A program made the translations under genes and the position numbers. This document shows, piece after piece, positions 36,191-48,084 of a stretch of 64,000 bases of DNA. The notes below the pieces were generated by a model. The model ran no database searches. It saw only the letters and a program-made list of their open reading frames with translations, and was not told the origin of the DNA. How positions within the stretch are numbered: the first letter of the stretch is position 1; each line of letters starts with the position of its first letter. This DNA comes from Sipunculus nudus (lineage: Eukaryota; Annelida; Sipuncula; Golfingiida; Sipunculidae): contig CM049310.1 in assembly GCA_026874595.1 (NCBI GenBank), positions 81,454,556-81,518,555 on the forward strand, read 5' to 3'.

Positions 36191-36639
36191 AATCCTTGAT
36201 GATCAGTGGTGAGATCCGTAAGAGTACAACCTAGGTTTTACATTTAAACGATATTTAGCTGTATTTTCATCGGCCGTCACCAAAACATTATATACTACCA
36301 CCTCAATGGCTACGATTGTTCGATCAAACATTAAGCATAGCCCAGGAAGCCCAAGAACGTCCGCGCGTCTGTTGTCAAGCTGATGGGTAGGTCTGTGGAA
36401 GGGTAGCCACCGAAATGGGAGTATGTAGATGAACTCGAACGTAAAAACTAGAAAATGCTCTAAAATTTCTTAACATGATGCATTCAGGAAGAAAACCTTG
36501 GATTTCCCGCACGTTATCCCAACGTTCATGTGGCGTAATATCTTGAACATATAATGCTACGTCTACGTAATGGCTGCGGATATGATCACAGAAATTTCGC
36601 CCACGTAGCGTTAAAAGTGCGTTTACTTTATTGCGGAAG

Positions 36640-36720
36640 ACGATCGGAATGGGACTCGAACCCACAACCTTGCGATAACAAGTACAGCCCCTTAATCTTT
36701 ACGCTACCTTGCTCTATATG
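36640..36720 (-). mobile_element. tRNA-like SINE head (family C), copy 1
   Basis: The minus strand has GAGCAAGGTAGCGTAAAGAT, then CGCAAGGTTGTGGGTTCGAG (B box). The CGCAAGGTTGTGGGTTCG block is shared with 39080-39160. It lacks paired acceptor arms, so it is not a tRNA gene. Confidence 0.5.
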
Positions 36721-38984
36721 TTTCAAGAGTCAGCGATGCAGAAATGAAATTTTTTATTCAGTATAGTGAAAGTAAAAGTTTTATTTTAAACGTTAAATGC
36801 TTTCTGTAGCATCCATAAATTAATGGCAGCACAAATAAAGTTCATTCTAAGCACCGAATATTTTTGTGCAATTGTGTTAACTAATTTATGAAAAGATGAA
36901 ATGTGAGAAATCAGTTAATCGGTCGGAAGTTTTTTTCTCTGACAATATACGACTATTAGCATTTTACACATACTAAATAACCACTTGGCAAAGAGGAAAC
37001 AGTCGAATGACGTGTAATGTAGTAACACTCAGCTTGTCTCATCCGAACCTAACAGCATCTTACATTCTGTATTTAAGTTAATGGTGGTGGCACGAAAATA
37101 GTTGTCACGCAATTCTTCTCTGGTTCCGACTAGGTATGTAGGTATTTCATACGTTGGTAATATTAAATATTTTTCCATAAATTTTGAGGAATGTAACGTT
37201 GTTTAGAGGAAGAGTCTATCGCAAAGGGCCATCTACCAAAAACAGCACCAACTGTTGAACTCGTTAATTGGAAAACCCGTCCCGCACGAACTATGCAAAC
37301 TAGTTTACTCGGTCCATGGAAAACGCCTGTACCCGTCCCGAGAACGAGTTATGAAAATAATTAAAAGTAAAAAAACACAAAAGCCTCATTGATCCGACAC
37401 CATATTAGGTCCGAGTCCACAGGTTTTTACAATCAAAATAAACTCCGTAACAGGCATTCAGCAGTTGTTGTAGGTAGTTTAAAATCTGTCGAGCAATCTA
37501 AAAAAAACTAAAGAAAAAAATACAGGAATTGTGTTGCAAACTCAAAGAAAAAAAACACCAAAAATGTTTTATTTTTTGTTGTTGTTTAAAATTGACTAGT
37601 CAAGACAAAATATCTGAATTGTGCAAAGTTCTATATAGGATGCAAAAAACATGCGACTATTCGTAAAATGATGCAAGAACATGACCAACAAAATATATCC
37701 GTTATAAGCGTGTATATGAATTAGATTTTTATATTTAATACACACTCAGTAAGACAAATGATGCCATTACCAACATTATAACTGGGACTTCTTCCCAGTT
37801 TGCCTTTTACAAAAATCTATGAAATCGTAGGACCGTTGTTAACGTAGAAAAGAGAGTATGTTTGTATGGCCGATCATGGACCAACAGAAATCTGATTTCC
37901 TGAATATCGGGGGAAAGTCATTAATTATTTACATCTCCTTAAAAGCACGCTTCCTCTGCTATAAGTGTGATATATTGAATCAAATGATCGAGTCATTTCA
38001 ATCAAGAAAGTTGACAAGCCAGAAAAAAATCTCCAGAGCTTTCGATTTCGTTACTTTACTTTAAAATCATAGAAAGTTGTAACGTGAAACTTTCCATGTC
38101 TACAGGAACATGAGAGGAATATTCTTAACAGACAGAAAAACAAGACACGTGTCCCTACACGTTTGATCTTATCAATTGCTAATGGCGAAGCGCTGGCCAA
38201 TAATGCCACTGTACACAGATATGTCTGAATGCGGTAAACTGCTGTTGGCGTTGATATTGAATCTCCCTTGACTTATTATTTGCTTTAATCATGTTTTGTC
38301 TGTTAGAGTGAGTGTTTGTGCGTGGGATGGTAAGCTTGATGTAGCTGTCACGAGCTGTCACAGCTGTCAAGAGAGATATGTCCTCAGTAAGATGAAAGGA
38401 TCCGCAACAGACAGTAGAAGGCTCCCAGCTGGATTCAGCGGGGCCAGGCCCCGGCGCGAGGACGTTTCTTCGTGTCACAGAATTTATTGATCAGTCTCGT
38501 TTACCTTTTCCTGCACGCTTGCTTCCAATGTCTCATTAGAAATATAAATATTGTTTCTGTGGTGTATTATACTGACATATAAGGCTTTGTTGTGATTACA
38601 TCTATTCTTCTTCATAGCACCGTAAGCTCTCTACCTACAGATCGGCTGAAGGCGGCTGAAAGGGCAAGCTGACTTTTATTACTTGATTACTTTTACCAAG
38701 ATCTACGTAATTTCATATTTTTTTTCGGGGGCCTAGAAGCGGGCAATTCAGTCATTGCTTTAGGAAAAAAAATCCAGGTACTTAGACAGCATAAATTAAT
38801 TTGAGAGTTTAGTGAGGTGAAAGGTGGGGTTAATAATCTGCTATCATGGACGTCTCCTAGGCCTAACACTTTGTCATCCTGGTTGTGGCCTGTTCATTCT
38901 TGTACCTTATTCCAACCCCCACCCAAACCCGAGGAGTTTACAACGAAGCAAACAAAGTTAGGAGCAATAGCTTTCTTTGAAAAA
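36721..38984. other. Gene-free stretch
   Basis: AT-rich. A more GC-rich patch at 38300-38480 has open frames on both strands (38296-38490 plus, 38179-38478 minus), but neither is recognisable. Confidence 0.45.
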
Positions 38985-38989
38985 CATGT

Positions 38990-39165
38990 GCCTCTGCGCA
39001 CAAAGAGTACCCATTCACCCCTGGGTGCAGAGAGCGCACCCTTGAGCTGAGGTAAAGGCTTAAAAAAGTCTTATTGCCGGCGACAGTCAGTACAGAACAC
39101 GAACCCACAACCTTGCGGTCAAAGGTCAAAAGCCCTATCCATTACGCCACCACGCTCCCCGTAAA
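38990..39165 (-). mobile_element. tRNA-derived SINE (family C), copy 2
   Basis: On the minus strand: AGCGTGGTGGCGTAATGGAT (A box TGGCGTAATGG), CGCAAGGTTGTGGGTTCGTG (B-box region), then a body with GTGCGCTCTCTGCACCCAGG and GGTGAATGGGTACTC. Head plus body is the SINE layout. Start of the body end (near 38990) is approximate. Confidence 0.6.
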
Positions 39166-39256
39166 AATGTCAGAGTCTGAGAAACAAACTTCATTTTTTC
39201 GTTTTCTGAACCTTTTCTTATTGCCTTCGCCGGAAGGGTATGCGGTCACCCCCGTT

Positions 39257-39257
<1 letters not shown>

Positions 39258-39291
<34 letters not shown>
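39258..39291. repeat. (TG)n microsatellite
   Basis: About 16 TG units. Confidence 0.95.
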
Positions 39292-39296
<5 letters not shown>

Positions 39297-41474
39297 CTGG
39301 AAATCTTGAGAAAATTATTTTACCAACTTCTTGTTTGATGTATATTCAATTACAATGAGACCGATATCAGTGTCCTGTAACACCCCTTATAAGATTGTCC
39401 CTTTACCAGGTTAGGTGTGTTAATTATTACTCACGAAGATCAAAAGGAAGAATTTGACGAATATGGAGAAAATCTGTCTTCTGATCCATTACCAGATTAC
39501 ACCTTTAAAATTTTCCACAGTGACTACACTGTGCACCGTAGACCTTTGAACATGAGATAAATGGAATCTACATACCTCATAACATATTAATTGATATAAA
39601 GATCATTAACATCTGGCCGTTTTACAAAAGTTATATCCAAATCCTTCAGAGAATTGGGTTAAAGCGGACATCATGATAAAAATGGCGGCCATAAATGGTT
39701 TTTGACTGACTGACTTTTTTTCACAAAGGGGTCTTCAATCTACAAGCATCCAAAAGTCGGTACTTGTATCACCAACTCATGAAATACGATAAGTTGATTA
39801 ATGCCCAATAGCTATAAATGGTCTTATATCATCAGTAATGTTAGTTACCAAGCCATGCGTCCACCGCTGGTGTTACCGCAACGACAGCGCCATCTGGTAG
39901 CCATAAAATTAAGCTAGATATCTTTACAGTTGATATTTTTTTCGTCCATTTAAAATAAATAGCACATCTAACTCTTGTACGTTCGATTAGATATGACACA
40001 CCGAAAAGTGTAAATGGGGAGAATCAGCCTATCATATCCTGACGGCCAAACGTCACAATGTTTTGATTGGTTGAGAACAGCGAGAACAGTGACAAGTCCA
40101 GGGTTTGATAGAGAATGTCAGATGTTTCAGATTTTTCCTTTTTCTGCACGGGTAAAGGGTTAACTTGATATAAAAATATTATAATTAATTTATATGCATG
40201 ATTTATGTTGCTAATATATATATATATATATATATAATAATAATTTTCTGTGTTTCCTTTATGAAGTGTGGTTAATTAATAACAGAACATGTTAAACTTT
40301 TTGCTGGTTGTTCCAGTTTATGGAGATTTTATATACATTTCTTTTATATAATCTCGTCAAGGAGCCAGAAGATTAAATTGATTGTTTTCAGACTCATCGA
40401 TATTCACATTTGTCACTTGTCAGAGCCATCGTAAATCGCACTTGGCTCCTGCTTTCGATCGATACATCACGCCGGCCCTGAAAGATAATGGGATTTATAC
40501 GGTATATTGGTGATATAAGAGGATTGTTACGGTATACATGGTGTCCCAACTGATCTATAACCAGAGATGTACCGATTGAACTATAAAGGATGTGTTAGGC
40601 TAGACTGGCTCTCCACCTCATAATCCAGGGCTCGGTCCTCTTGGTTTGATGTCTCACACTTTGGCCACACCGAGAACATTAATTGTTCTAAATACTCTGA
40701 GAATCAAAATATGGTGCGGGTCAGTTTTTATTATGGATGCAGCATTTTTGCATGAACGCCAGAAAAAAATTTCAAAATGCACTTTAATTCTTGCATGGGT
40801 GCTTGTAATAAACACAAAAATTATTCCATTTTTTCAAGAATTCTTTAACACTAGATGTATGCAACCGCACTCTGATCGCAGGAAGCCTCCGACAGGTCTG
40901 TAACTGAACAATAATGGGGAAGTGGTTATGGGCTATACGACCTTGGTAATCAGGTCAAGGTCAAAAATAAATATCAGGCGTAAATGTGTGACCTAGGGCT
41001 AATATTTAGCAAAAATTGAAAATCAGCCTTATTTGAGGTCTAGCGCAAACTGAAAATGACAGGAAAAAGAAAAGAAAAAAAAAAAAAATACAAAATGGAG
41101 AAAATTGAAAGCGATAGCTTTGCACTGGCATGGATATAATAATAACGACTATTTTGTAGCGTGTGACCTTAGTGAGTAGGTTAGTAAACATGATGTTTTT
41201 TTTTTAGACCTAACTTTAGCCCATGCTATAGTAGTGAATATAAAGTGTAGCCCACAGAGGAACTATTGACCAAACTCGACTTGAGACCGTGATAACGTTT
41301 CTTGATGTTAAGAGTTATTTGCTTGAAGAGGGCGTTATTTGTTTGACGGGAGTGATAATCAAAGACCTCGGAACAAGGCGCTCGATCGGCGGAGAAATAA
41401 CTTGGGCGACATGGTTGGGTGTATCTTGTGGCGGCAGATTGCGGACCCGTCACGTAGAGCAATAATTATCCCTA
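39292..41474. other. Gene-free stretch
   Basis: Includes a short (TA)n at 40210-40235. Only small unrecognised frames. Confidence 0.5.
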
Positions 41475-41479
41475 GCCTG

Positions 41480-41619
41480 TGTAATATATTAGTGGCAGAC
41501 ACCAATCTGTTTTATAGTTTCATGAATAAGAGATAGAAGGCGCCACTAGCGGTTTGAACTAATAAATGTATTATTGTGAATCTGGTGTTGCTCCAGTCAT
41601 TGACATAAAATACATAAGA
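41480..41619 (+). repeat. 5' LTR of the gypsy element
   Basis: 140 bp starting TGTAATATATTAGTGG and ending ATACATAAGA. Contains AATAAA at 41561-41566 (candidate poly(A) signal). The 3' boundary is set by the target duplication and by the primer-binding site that follows; it does not end in the usual CA. Confidence 0.9.
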
Positions 41620-41620
41620 T

Positions 41621-41633
41621 TGGCAACGAGGTG
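41621..41633 (+). promoter_or_regulatory. Primer-binding site of the gypsy element
   Basis: TGGCAACGAGGTG begins two bases after the LTR with the expected TGG, complementary to a tRNA 3' CCA. I could not identify which tRNA. Confidence 0.6.
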
Positions 41634-41774
41634 TCAAGAAAAGTTTGGACCCGACATTCGTGCAACTGTTTTTCGATGTGTAGGCATCGATTTTGTGTGT
41701 TAGTTCGGCTGCTAGTCATTCTGGGAGTTTTTGGTGGCACGACCTTCTCCAAAACTCAAACACGACAAACCAAT

Positions 41775-42152
41775 ATGGCGGCTGCTGGCTACATTGGTCG
41801 AGTGGGCGAATTTCAGCCGGGTAAAGAGATCTTCAGTTCCTACATGGAAAGGATGGACATGTTTTTCATTGCCAATGGCATTGCGGACCGTGATGATGCG
41901 GGTGGGGAAGGACAAGGTAGGAAGAAAGCCATATTCTTAGCGGAGGCCGGTCCGGAGGTATTCACGACTTTGAGTAATCTTTTAGCGCCGGCCAAACCTA
42001 AAGATAAGTCTTTAGCTGAAATTATTCAGACACTACAAAAACATTATAACCCTGCCCCGCTGGAAATAACTGAAAGTTTCCATTTTGGAACAAGGAATCA
42101 AAAACCTGGAGAGTCTGTGACAGACTATATTGTGTCCTTAAAGAGACTATAA
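41775..42152 (+). pseudogene. gag: gag, N-terminal part, ended by an in-frame stop
   Basis: The ATG at 41775 starts a protein beginning MAAAGYIGRVGEF, as C-clade gypsy Gag proteins often do; the frame is open further upstream (from 41631) but without an ATG. The capsid-like region includes YMERMDMFF and TITESFHFGTRNQ-type text and runs to a TAA at 42150-42152. The same frame then stays open through 42153-42239 and into the zinc-knuckle region, so the TAA is a single nonsense lesion inside the capsid region and not the natural gag end. The Gag would package RNA in cytoplasmic particles. A readthrough role is unlikely at this position. Confidence 0.85.
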
Positions 42153-43427
42153 ATTCATTGCAATTATGGTGAATTTTTAGACAGAGCGTTAAGAGATCGC
42201 TTTGTATGTGGCCTTGGTGACTCACGCATACAGAACAAATTGTTAAATATGGCAGATCTGACGTTTGATAAAGCTGCCCAGATTGCAACAGCCATGGAGA
42301 TGGCTGACAAGCAAGCCAAGGAAGTTAGGACAGCAGCCAAGTCAGCAGAACCAGTGGAGGCTACAGTCCATCAAGTACAAGCCAGACGGAGAGGTGAAAG
42401 AAAACTAACATGCTATCAGTGTGGAGGAAACCACATGGCTCACAAGTGTGTTCACAGAGAGACAAAGTGCTACAAATGTGATAAAATCGGACACTTGGAA
42501 AGCAAGTGCAAGACCAAGGATAAGAACTCTGTGTCAGTGTATCATAATAATAAACCTTCTAGTAAACCTAAGAGTAAAAAGCATGCCAAAGTGAAATATG
42601 TGACTGAAGTGGACTCTGAATCAGATAGAGACTCTGATAATGGAACCTTGGGTTTGTATAAAATTGTTACTGATGCTAATGATGATGATTATAATGTTCA
42701 TACAGATGGAGGTTATTTTGTTACCATGAAGGTCAATGGTCAACAGTGTGAGATGCAACTAGATACAGCAACAGACTTCACTGTCATGAGTAAAACTGTG
42801 TATGATGCTCACTGGAAACACATCCCTATGAATAAGTCTAATGTAAAATTGAAAGGCTATACAGGTGAGATTATTAAGGTTTGTGGTGAGATATCTTGTG
42901 ATGTTGAGTACAAGAATCACAGAGCTGTGATACCAATGGTAATAGCGGATCATCCAGATAGACCAACATTACTTGGTAGAAATTGGTTGAATGTTATTAA
43001 GCTTGATTGGGCTGAAATATTCACTGTGAAGGTAAACAATAATGTAAAGGAGCGACTAGAGTTGCTGTTACGCAGACAGAGTCATTTGTTTCAAGATAGC
43101 TACGAAGGGATGAAAGGCTTTGAGGCACACATCAGAGTACGCCCTGATGCCAAGCCTGTGTTCTGTAAACCTAGAAGGGTACCATATTCACTTAGAGAGG
43201 CAGTAGAGAAAGAGCTTGATAAATTAGAGAGACATGGGGTGATCGTAAAAACAGAAAATTCTGATTGGGCAACCCCGGTAGTTGTTATCCCCAAAGCAGA
43301 TAAATCTGTGAGGCTCTGTGGGGACTATAAAGTCACTATTAATCAGGCAGTAGATGATGAACAGTACACACTACCAACCACACAAGATTTGTATGTAGAA
43401 TTTGGGGGGATCAAAGGTCTTCTCTAA
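42153..43427 (+). pseudogene. gag-pol: gag nucleocapsid, protease and start of reverse transcriptase
   Basis: In frame with the upstream gag. Two zinc knuckles follow: CYQCGGNHMAHKC (CX2CX3HX4C, one residue short) and the canonical CYKCDKIGHLESKC. The retropepsin region has MQLDTATDF at about 42753-42779: the active site reads Asp-Thr-Ala where the family has Asp-Thr/Ser-Gly, an unusual change at a conserved position. LLGRNWL (family 'LLGRdWL') and the RT entry motif SDWATPVVVIPK follow. Gag and pol are one continuous frame in this element. The frame ends at 43425-43427 because of an extra G in the six-G run 43404-43409. Confidence 0.87.
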
Positions 43428-43893
43428 ATTGGATTTGTCACATGCTTATGCACAGTTGAGTGTAGATAAACAAAGTCAGAAATACCTGACTATAAATACA
43501 CATAAGGGTTTATACAGTTATACCAAACTTCCATATGGAGTTAAGTCTGCTCCTAAGTTATTTCAGGCTAAAATGGACCAGATACTGCAGGGGATACCAA
43601 AATGTGTGTGTAAACAAGATGACATATTAATTGGTGGTGATAATCCTGAGGAAAACCTAGAGATTTTAGAGGTAATCCTGAATCGGTTAAACAAACAAAA
43701 TGTCCATTTGAAATTGGCCAAATGTGAATTCTTGAAATCTGAGGTAGTATATTTAGGTTTTCAGTTGGATGCTGAAGGAGTTAGACCTGTAGAGTCCAAG
43801 ATTGAAGCAGTAAAAAGGGCACCAGTGCCCAAAAATGTCTCAGAGTTGAGATCATTCTTAGGCATGATCCAATATTATCACCAATTTTTTTGA
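43402..43893 (+). pseudogene. pol: Reverse transcriptase, central and C-terminal part
   Basis: +1 frame relative to the preceding segment. Palm motif KVFSKLDLSHAY carries the first catalytic Asp; YTKLPYGVKSAPKLFQ is the fingers/palm block C region. The catalytic YXDD box reads KQDD (43612-43623): both Asp are kept but Tyr is replaced by Lys. VYLGFQLDAEG and ELRSFLGMIQYYHQF (the thumb/connection start) follow. The frame ends at 43892 where a run of seven T (43885-43891) has one T too many; downstream homology resumes in the next frame. Copying of RNA to DNA is the family function; this copy is inactive by its breaks. Confidence 0.88.
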
Positions 43894-44302
43894 AGATTTA
43901 GCTACCACTTTAAAGCCATTACATGAGTTGTTGAAGAAAAATGTTAGGTGGAAATGGTCAAAGGCTTGTCAAGTTGCTTATGAGACTTGTAAACAAAGGT
44001 TAACCAGCGATAGTGTTTTGGTTCATTATGATCCAAAACGTGAGCTCAGATTAGCTTGTGATGCTTCGTCTTGTGGTCTTGGGGCTTTAATCAGCCACAT
44101 AATGGACAATGGAGAAGAAAGGCCTATTGCATTTGCCTCTCGGACAATGACAAAAAGTGAACGTAATTACTCTCAGATAGAGAGAGAAGCACTTTCTATA
44201 ATCTTTGGAATTAAAAAATTTAATGAATATCTGTATGGACGGAAGTTCACTTTGATAACCGATCACAAACCATTGGTGGCCAAATCACAAACCATATATT
44301 AG
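43894..44302 (+). pseudogene. pol: RNase H domain
   Basis: Frame shifted +1 again. LACDASSCGLGALISH carries the first catalytic Asp, SQIEREALSIIFGIKKF the Glu, and LITDHKPL another Asp, as in the Ty3/gypsy RNase H that degrades the RNA template. The frame stops at 44300-44302 because of a two-base AT insertion inside ATATAT near 44294; homology continues in the next segment. Confidence 0.88.
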
Positions 44303-45813
44303 GGCCCAAAACTGGAATCCCCACATTGGCTGCTGCTAGGATGCAAAGATGGGCGTTGATGTTGTCAGCCTATGAGTACACAATAGAGTATAGGACTTCC
44401 TCACAGCATGCTAACTGTGATGCACTTTCAAGATTACCAAACCCAGATTATTGTAACATAGGTGTGGACAAAGGTATTTTTTGTGTAAAGACCATTGATG
44501 ATGGGTTTCCATTACTTGCACAAGATGTAGCAAAAGCCACCAGAGTTAATCCTGTATTGAGTAAAGTTTACAGCTTTGTTCTAAGAGGTTGGCCTAATCA
44601 TTGTACAGAGGAATGCCTTAAACCATTTTATCAGAGGAGACATGAATTGTCCTGTGAGGAAGGCTGCATTTTATGGGGCAACAGAGTTGTCATTCCTCCT
44701 AAGTTTAGAGAGAAAGTTCTAGAGGAGCTACACTGGGAACATCCTGGTGTATGCAGCATGAAGGCCATAGCAAGGTCATATGTGTGGTGGCCAAAAATGG
44801 ATCACCAAATTGAGATTAAAGTTAAAGAGTGCAATGTATGTCAAGGGGTGAGAAAAATTCGACCAACATTGCCACTACATCCGTGGGCATGGCCTGCTAG
44901 ACCTTTTCAAAGGGTACATGGTGATTTTTTTGAATATGAGAAGAAGTTTTTCCTGCTTCTGGTGGATAGTCATTCTAAATGGGTTGACATAAAGCATATG
45001 TATAACACCAATGCTGAAAGTACTTGTGATGAACTAAGATTAATATTTGCTGAACATGGGCTACCAGAACAAGTGGTGTCAGACAATGGACCACAATTTA
45101 CTTCCAAGAAATTTGCTGAGTTAATGTCTAAGAATGGTATTAAACATACTTTAGTGGCTCCATATCATCCTGCATCTAATGGTGCTGCTGAAAGAGCAGT
45201 TAGAGTAGTTAAAGAAGCATTTACTAAACAAGTGATTCAGGGAAAGGAGAATAGATCTCTGAAGCATAGAATAGCTGATTTTCTGTTTAGATACAGAGTT
45301 ACCCCACACAGTGTGACTGGTAAAAGTCCAGCTGAGCTGATGACTAAAAGACAGTTTAAGGTTAATGATATTGTACGTGTGAAGAACAGCACTGCACATT
45401 CTAAGGCTGAGAAATGGTTGTTGGGAAGAATAGTGGAAGTTAAAGGACCCAGGAATTATGTGGTTAAGATGGAGAATTCTACTGAAATGGTTCATGCTGA
45501 TCATATGATTTTAGCCAGTGATGTAGAAACATTGCCATTTGAAGTGGTTAGAGGTCAGCAGAGTGAAGTGACACCTGTTTCAGGAGTATGTGAGGACCTT
45601 TCTGTTCCTGTAATGCTAGATAAGACTGTAGATCTTAAGACTGATAATAATTCCTCTGAAACTGTAGAGACAATTAATCCAAATATTGATGTCACTGCTG
45701 GCAGTTCATCAGATATTATACAAGAAGACAGAACAGTTCCTTGTCAGTTAGAATCAATACCTTTAAGAAGATCAAGCAGAACTGTAAAACCAGTACAGAA
45801 GATGAATCTTTAA
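44303..45813 (+). pseudogene. pol: Integrase and C-terminal tail
   Basis: The open frame from 44326 (495 codons; begins TTG, not a real start) completes RNase H (MQRWALMLSAYEY, HANCDALSRLPN). It then has the zinc-binding HHCC module (H136, H139, C169, C172) and the catalytic core with D200, D253 (SDNGPQF) and E289 (SNGAAERAV); D253 and E289 are spaced exactly DX35E. A GPY/F-like module (KWLLGRIVEVKGPRNYVVK) follows at about 363-381. Between SPAELM (about 339) and KRQFKVNDIV the usual spacer of a few dozen residues is missing, so an in-frame deletion is likely. Integrase itself looks intact in catalytic residues. Stop at 45811-45813. Confidence 0.9.
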
Positions 45814-45937
45814 TTATTAATGTTTAATGTACCATGTAAAGTGGTGTTTATGTGTGTATGAAGATATATTCTAGTATATGAATGTACCTTGTTTATTTTG
45901 TTTATATGATGTTGACCACCTCCCAATGTTCTTTCAC

Positions 45938-45946
45938 AGGGGAGAG
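45938..45946 (+). promoter_or_regulatory. Polypurine tract of the gypsy element
   Basis: AGGGGAGAG lies three bases before the 3' LTR at 45950, the position of the plus-strand primer. Confidence 0.7.
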
Positions 45947-45949
45947 CAG

Positions 45950-46089
45950 TGTAATATATTAGTGGCAGACACCAATCTGTTTTATAGTTTCATGAATAAG
46001 AGATAGAAGGCGCCACTAGCGGTTTGAACTAATAAATGTATTATTGTGAATCTGGTGTTGCTCCAGTCATTGACATAAAATACATAAGA
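45950..46089 (+). repeat. 3' LTR of the gypsy element
   Basis: Reads the same as the 5' LTR at every one of 140 positions, and is followed by the duplicated GCCTG at 46090-46094. Confidence 0.93.
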
Positions 46090-46094
46090 GCCTG

Positions 46095-46500
46095 GACAAT
46101 AGATGTCAGCTTAAGTCTTTAAGATAAGCTCATTTCATTACGGGTTATAATCTCAGGAAAATAAATAAAAAGTAAGGACGTGGGTTTTTCATTGATATCT
46201 CGGGCAGGTATGTTTACAGGTGAATCTTTCCCTTTCGGTGCGTATATTAATGGTATACTGTTATTGAGTCATTGACACACGGTAGTATATATGTGTATAT
46301 TCAGAGTGTTTTCTTCTTTTAAACAAAAGTAAGTGGAATTCTAAAAACCTTTAATGTATTGTATTATATAAGATTCTCACTTTTTTCAAAGTTCAAAATT
46401 ATTTAAAAAAAATTGAGTTGACATATATCATTCAGGTTGAATTGAGTCAATATATAATTGAGTTTTTTTTCAAAATTGAATTTTTGTAAACAATAAATAT

Positions 46501-46561
<61 letters not shown>

Positions 46562-48084
46562 AAATGCATCGCCAAATAAACGATTCCTTGGATGTTCCAG
46601 TAAAAAGCCAGTAAAAGACCAGATCAAATTCAATGACGTCAGAGTATCATTTGAATGGAGACGTTGGCTCCTGTTAATTTTTTGCCTGTCTGTACGTAAA
46701 TTGGGGTTGATCGGCGGAAGGACGAGGGTATCAGGTATCCAAATATCTGTTTCCGAAAACAGTCTTTATTTTTACTATTAAGTCTTGTTGTGTCTGTCAT
46801 CAGCCAATGGTAAAAACCCAGGCTTGGGATGCAGTCGGTCTTTATCTGCGGCCACGTTACGATTTATGTCACCAACATCAGAACGGACTCATTAAAGGGA
46901 GAAAGGTTAGGCATTACGCGTGTCTGGGTAACTCAGTACAACACAGTAACTGGGGCAGGTCACGTGATCTTAAGATGTGTTTATGATCACCCTTATCCGA
47001 CCTTTAAAAGAAAAGTACAAAAAAAAATCCGAAGCCGCAGATAAGGACAGGCTGATAAAAATCAAGAGCATTACGGTGTTCTCGGGGTAAAATAAATGGG
47101 ATATACTCTTATTTACGACTGGCGACGACTTGTAAGGACTTGTCTATATGTCCTGAACTATGTCATGAGCGAAGACATAAGAGGTTACAGCAGCCATATT
47201 TATATATTCAAAAGCCATATTATGTGGGCGATGTTGATTAATATTTGGTGTAAAAAAAATCAGAGTTATAAAGTATTATTTGTTGATATTCAAGTTGCGC
47301 TCCATTTTAACTCTAAGGGAATGTCACTCAGAGAACCAATTAAGTTGACGATAGCATGGACTCATTAGTTAAATATTTGCGTGATTGCTTTCCAATTTAT
47401 CATAAAAAAAAACAAAGCATGGCATTTTGGTCATAGTGACTTGGATGTTTATTTGAACAAACATATATGAAAAGTGCCTTGATTTCCATGTGCCAAGTCT
47501 CGTTTTTTTTTCATAATTATCTCATGACATTTAACAATATGACATTGAACAAAAATTATTATAAGGCGATTTTGTAAAAAAAAATGAACGGGCTACAGAA
47601 CATAAATTGTGATTCGCGGAATGCACATAAAATACCTGTTAAGCAATATTCCTATAGATGTTTATTCACAGGGACGGGTGCAGAACCGGAGGGGGGGGGT
47701 CTCTTCAATTGGCCCAGGTAAAAAAACCGTACCGGAAAAGCTAGGAGACTCGCCTCCAGAGGTATAGGGAAAATTGCTAGATGAATTTCTTCAAAGTTTT
47801 TTTTTCAAATTGTGTGCTAAATATAGACACTATAAACTGGCGGCTGTCCTTCGCAATCACCAAAATAATGAAATTTTATTCATAATGGATTTAATGCCCC
47901 TTGATCCCTATCGCCGCCCAATGTGTGTCCTGAGATAATGAAAACCTCGCTTAACTAATACCTAACTTGTAAAAACGTGATGCCTTGAATTGATATGTGA
48001 TTAACAAATACAATTGTGGATTTTGATACAAACGTGTTTATAAGAACTGGCACCCTTTAATTATTTAGTATTATACAAAACACA
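46095..48084. other. Gene-free stretch with (GA)n
   Basis: (AG)n of about 27 units at 46505-46557. Unrecognised short frames only (for example 46829-47044, 47096-47368). Confidence 0.5.

Larger units (their letters stand above)
41480..46089 (+). mobile_element. Ty3/gypsy LTR retrotransposon, full length, coding region broken
   Basis: A 4610-bp element with two 140-bp LTRs (41480-41619, 45950-46089) that read identical base for base. It is flanked by GCCTG at 41475-41479 and 46090-46094, a 5-bp target-site duplication. The order is LTR, primer-binding site, gag, protease, reverse transcriptase, RNase H, integrase, purine tract, LTR; integrase last is the Ty3/gypsy (Metaviridae) order. Short TGTAATATATTAG-type LTRs and CCHC knuckles suggest a Mag/SURL-like C-clade element (inference). 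Despite the young LTRs, the coding region has one in-frame stop, three small frameshifts and altered catalytic motifs, so this copy could not move by itself. Confidence 0.93.

Noticed and set aside
36640-36720. Genuine tRNA gene (also considered at 7263, 18000, 39080, 48912 and 58042)
   Set aside because: Good B boxes but no paired acceptor arms or clean anticodon stem, and each belongs to a longer repeated body (SINE or TRIM LTR).
42150-42152. Programmed readthrough stop between gag and pol
   Set aside because: It lies inside the capsid region, upstream of the zinc knuckles, whereas gag and pol are fused further downstream. A private nonsense mutation is simpler.
43404-43409. Programmed +1 ribosomal frameshift inside pol
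   Set aside because: It falls in the middle of the reverse transcriptase palm, where no known element shifts frame; an extra G in a homopolymer explains it.
45151-45504. 117-codon minus-strand ORF
   Set aside because: Antisense shadow of the integrase frame.
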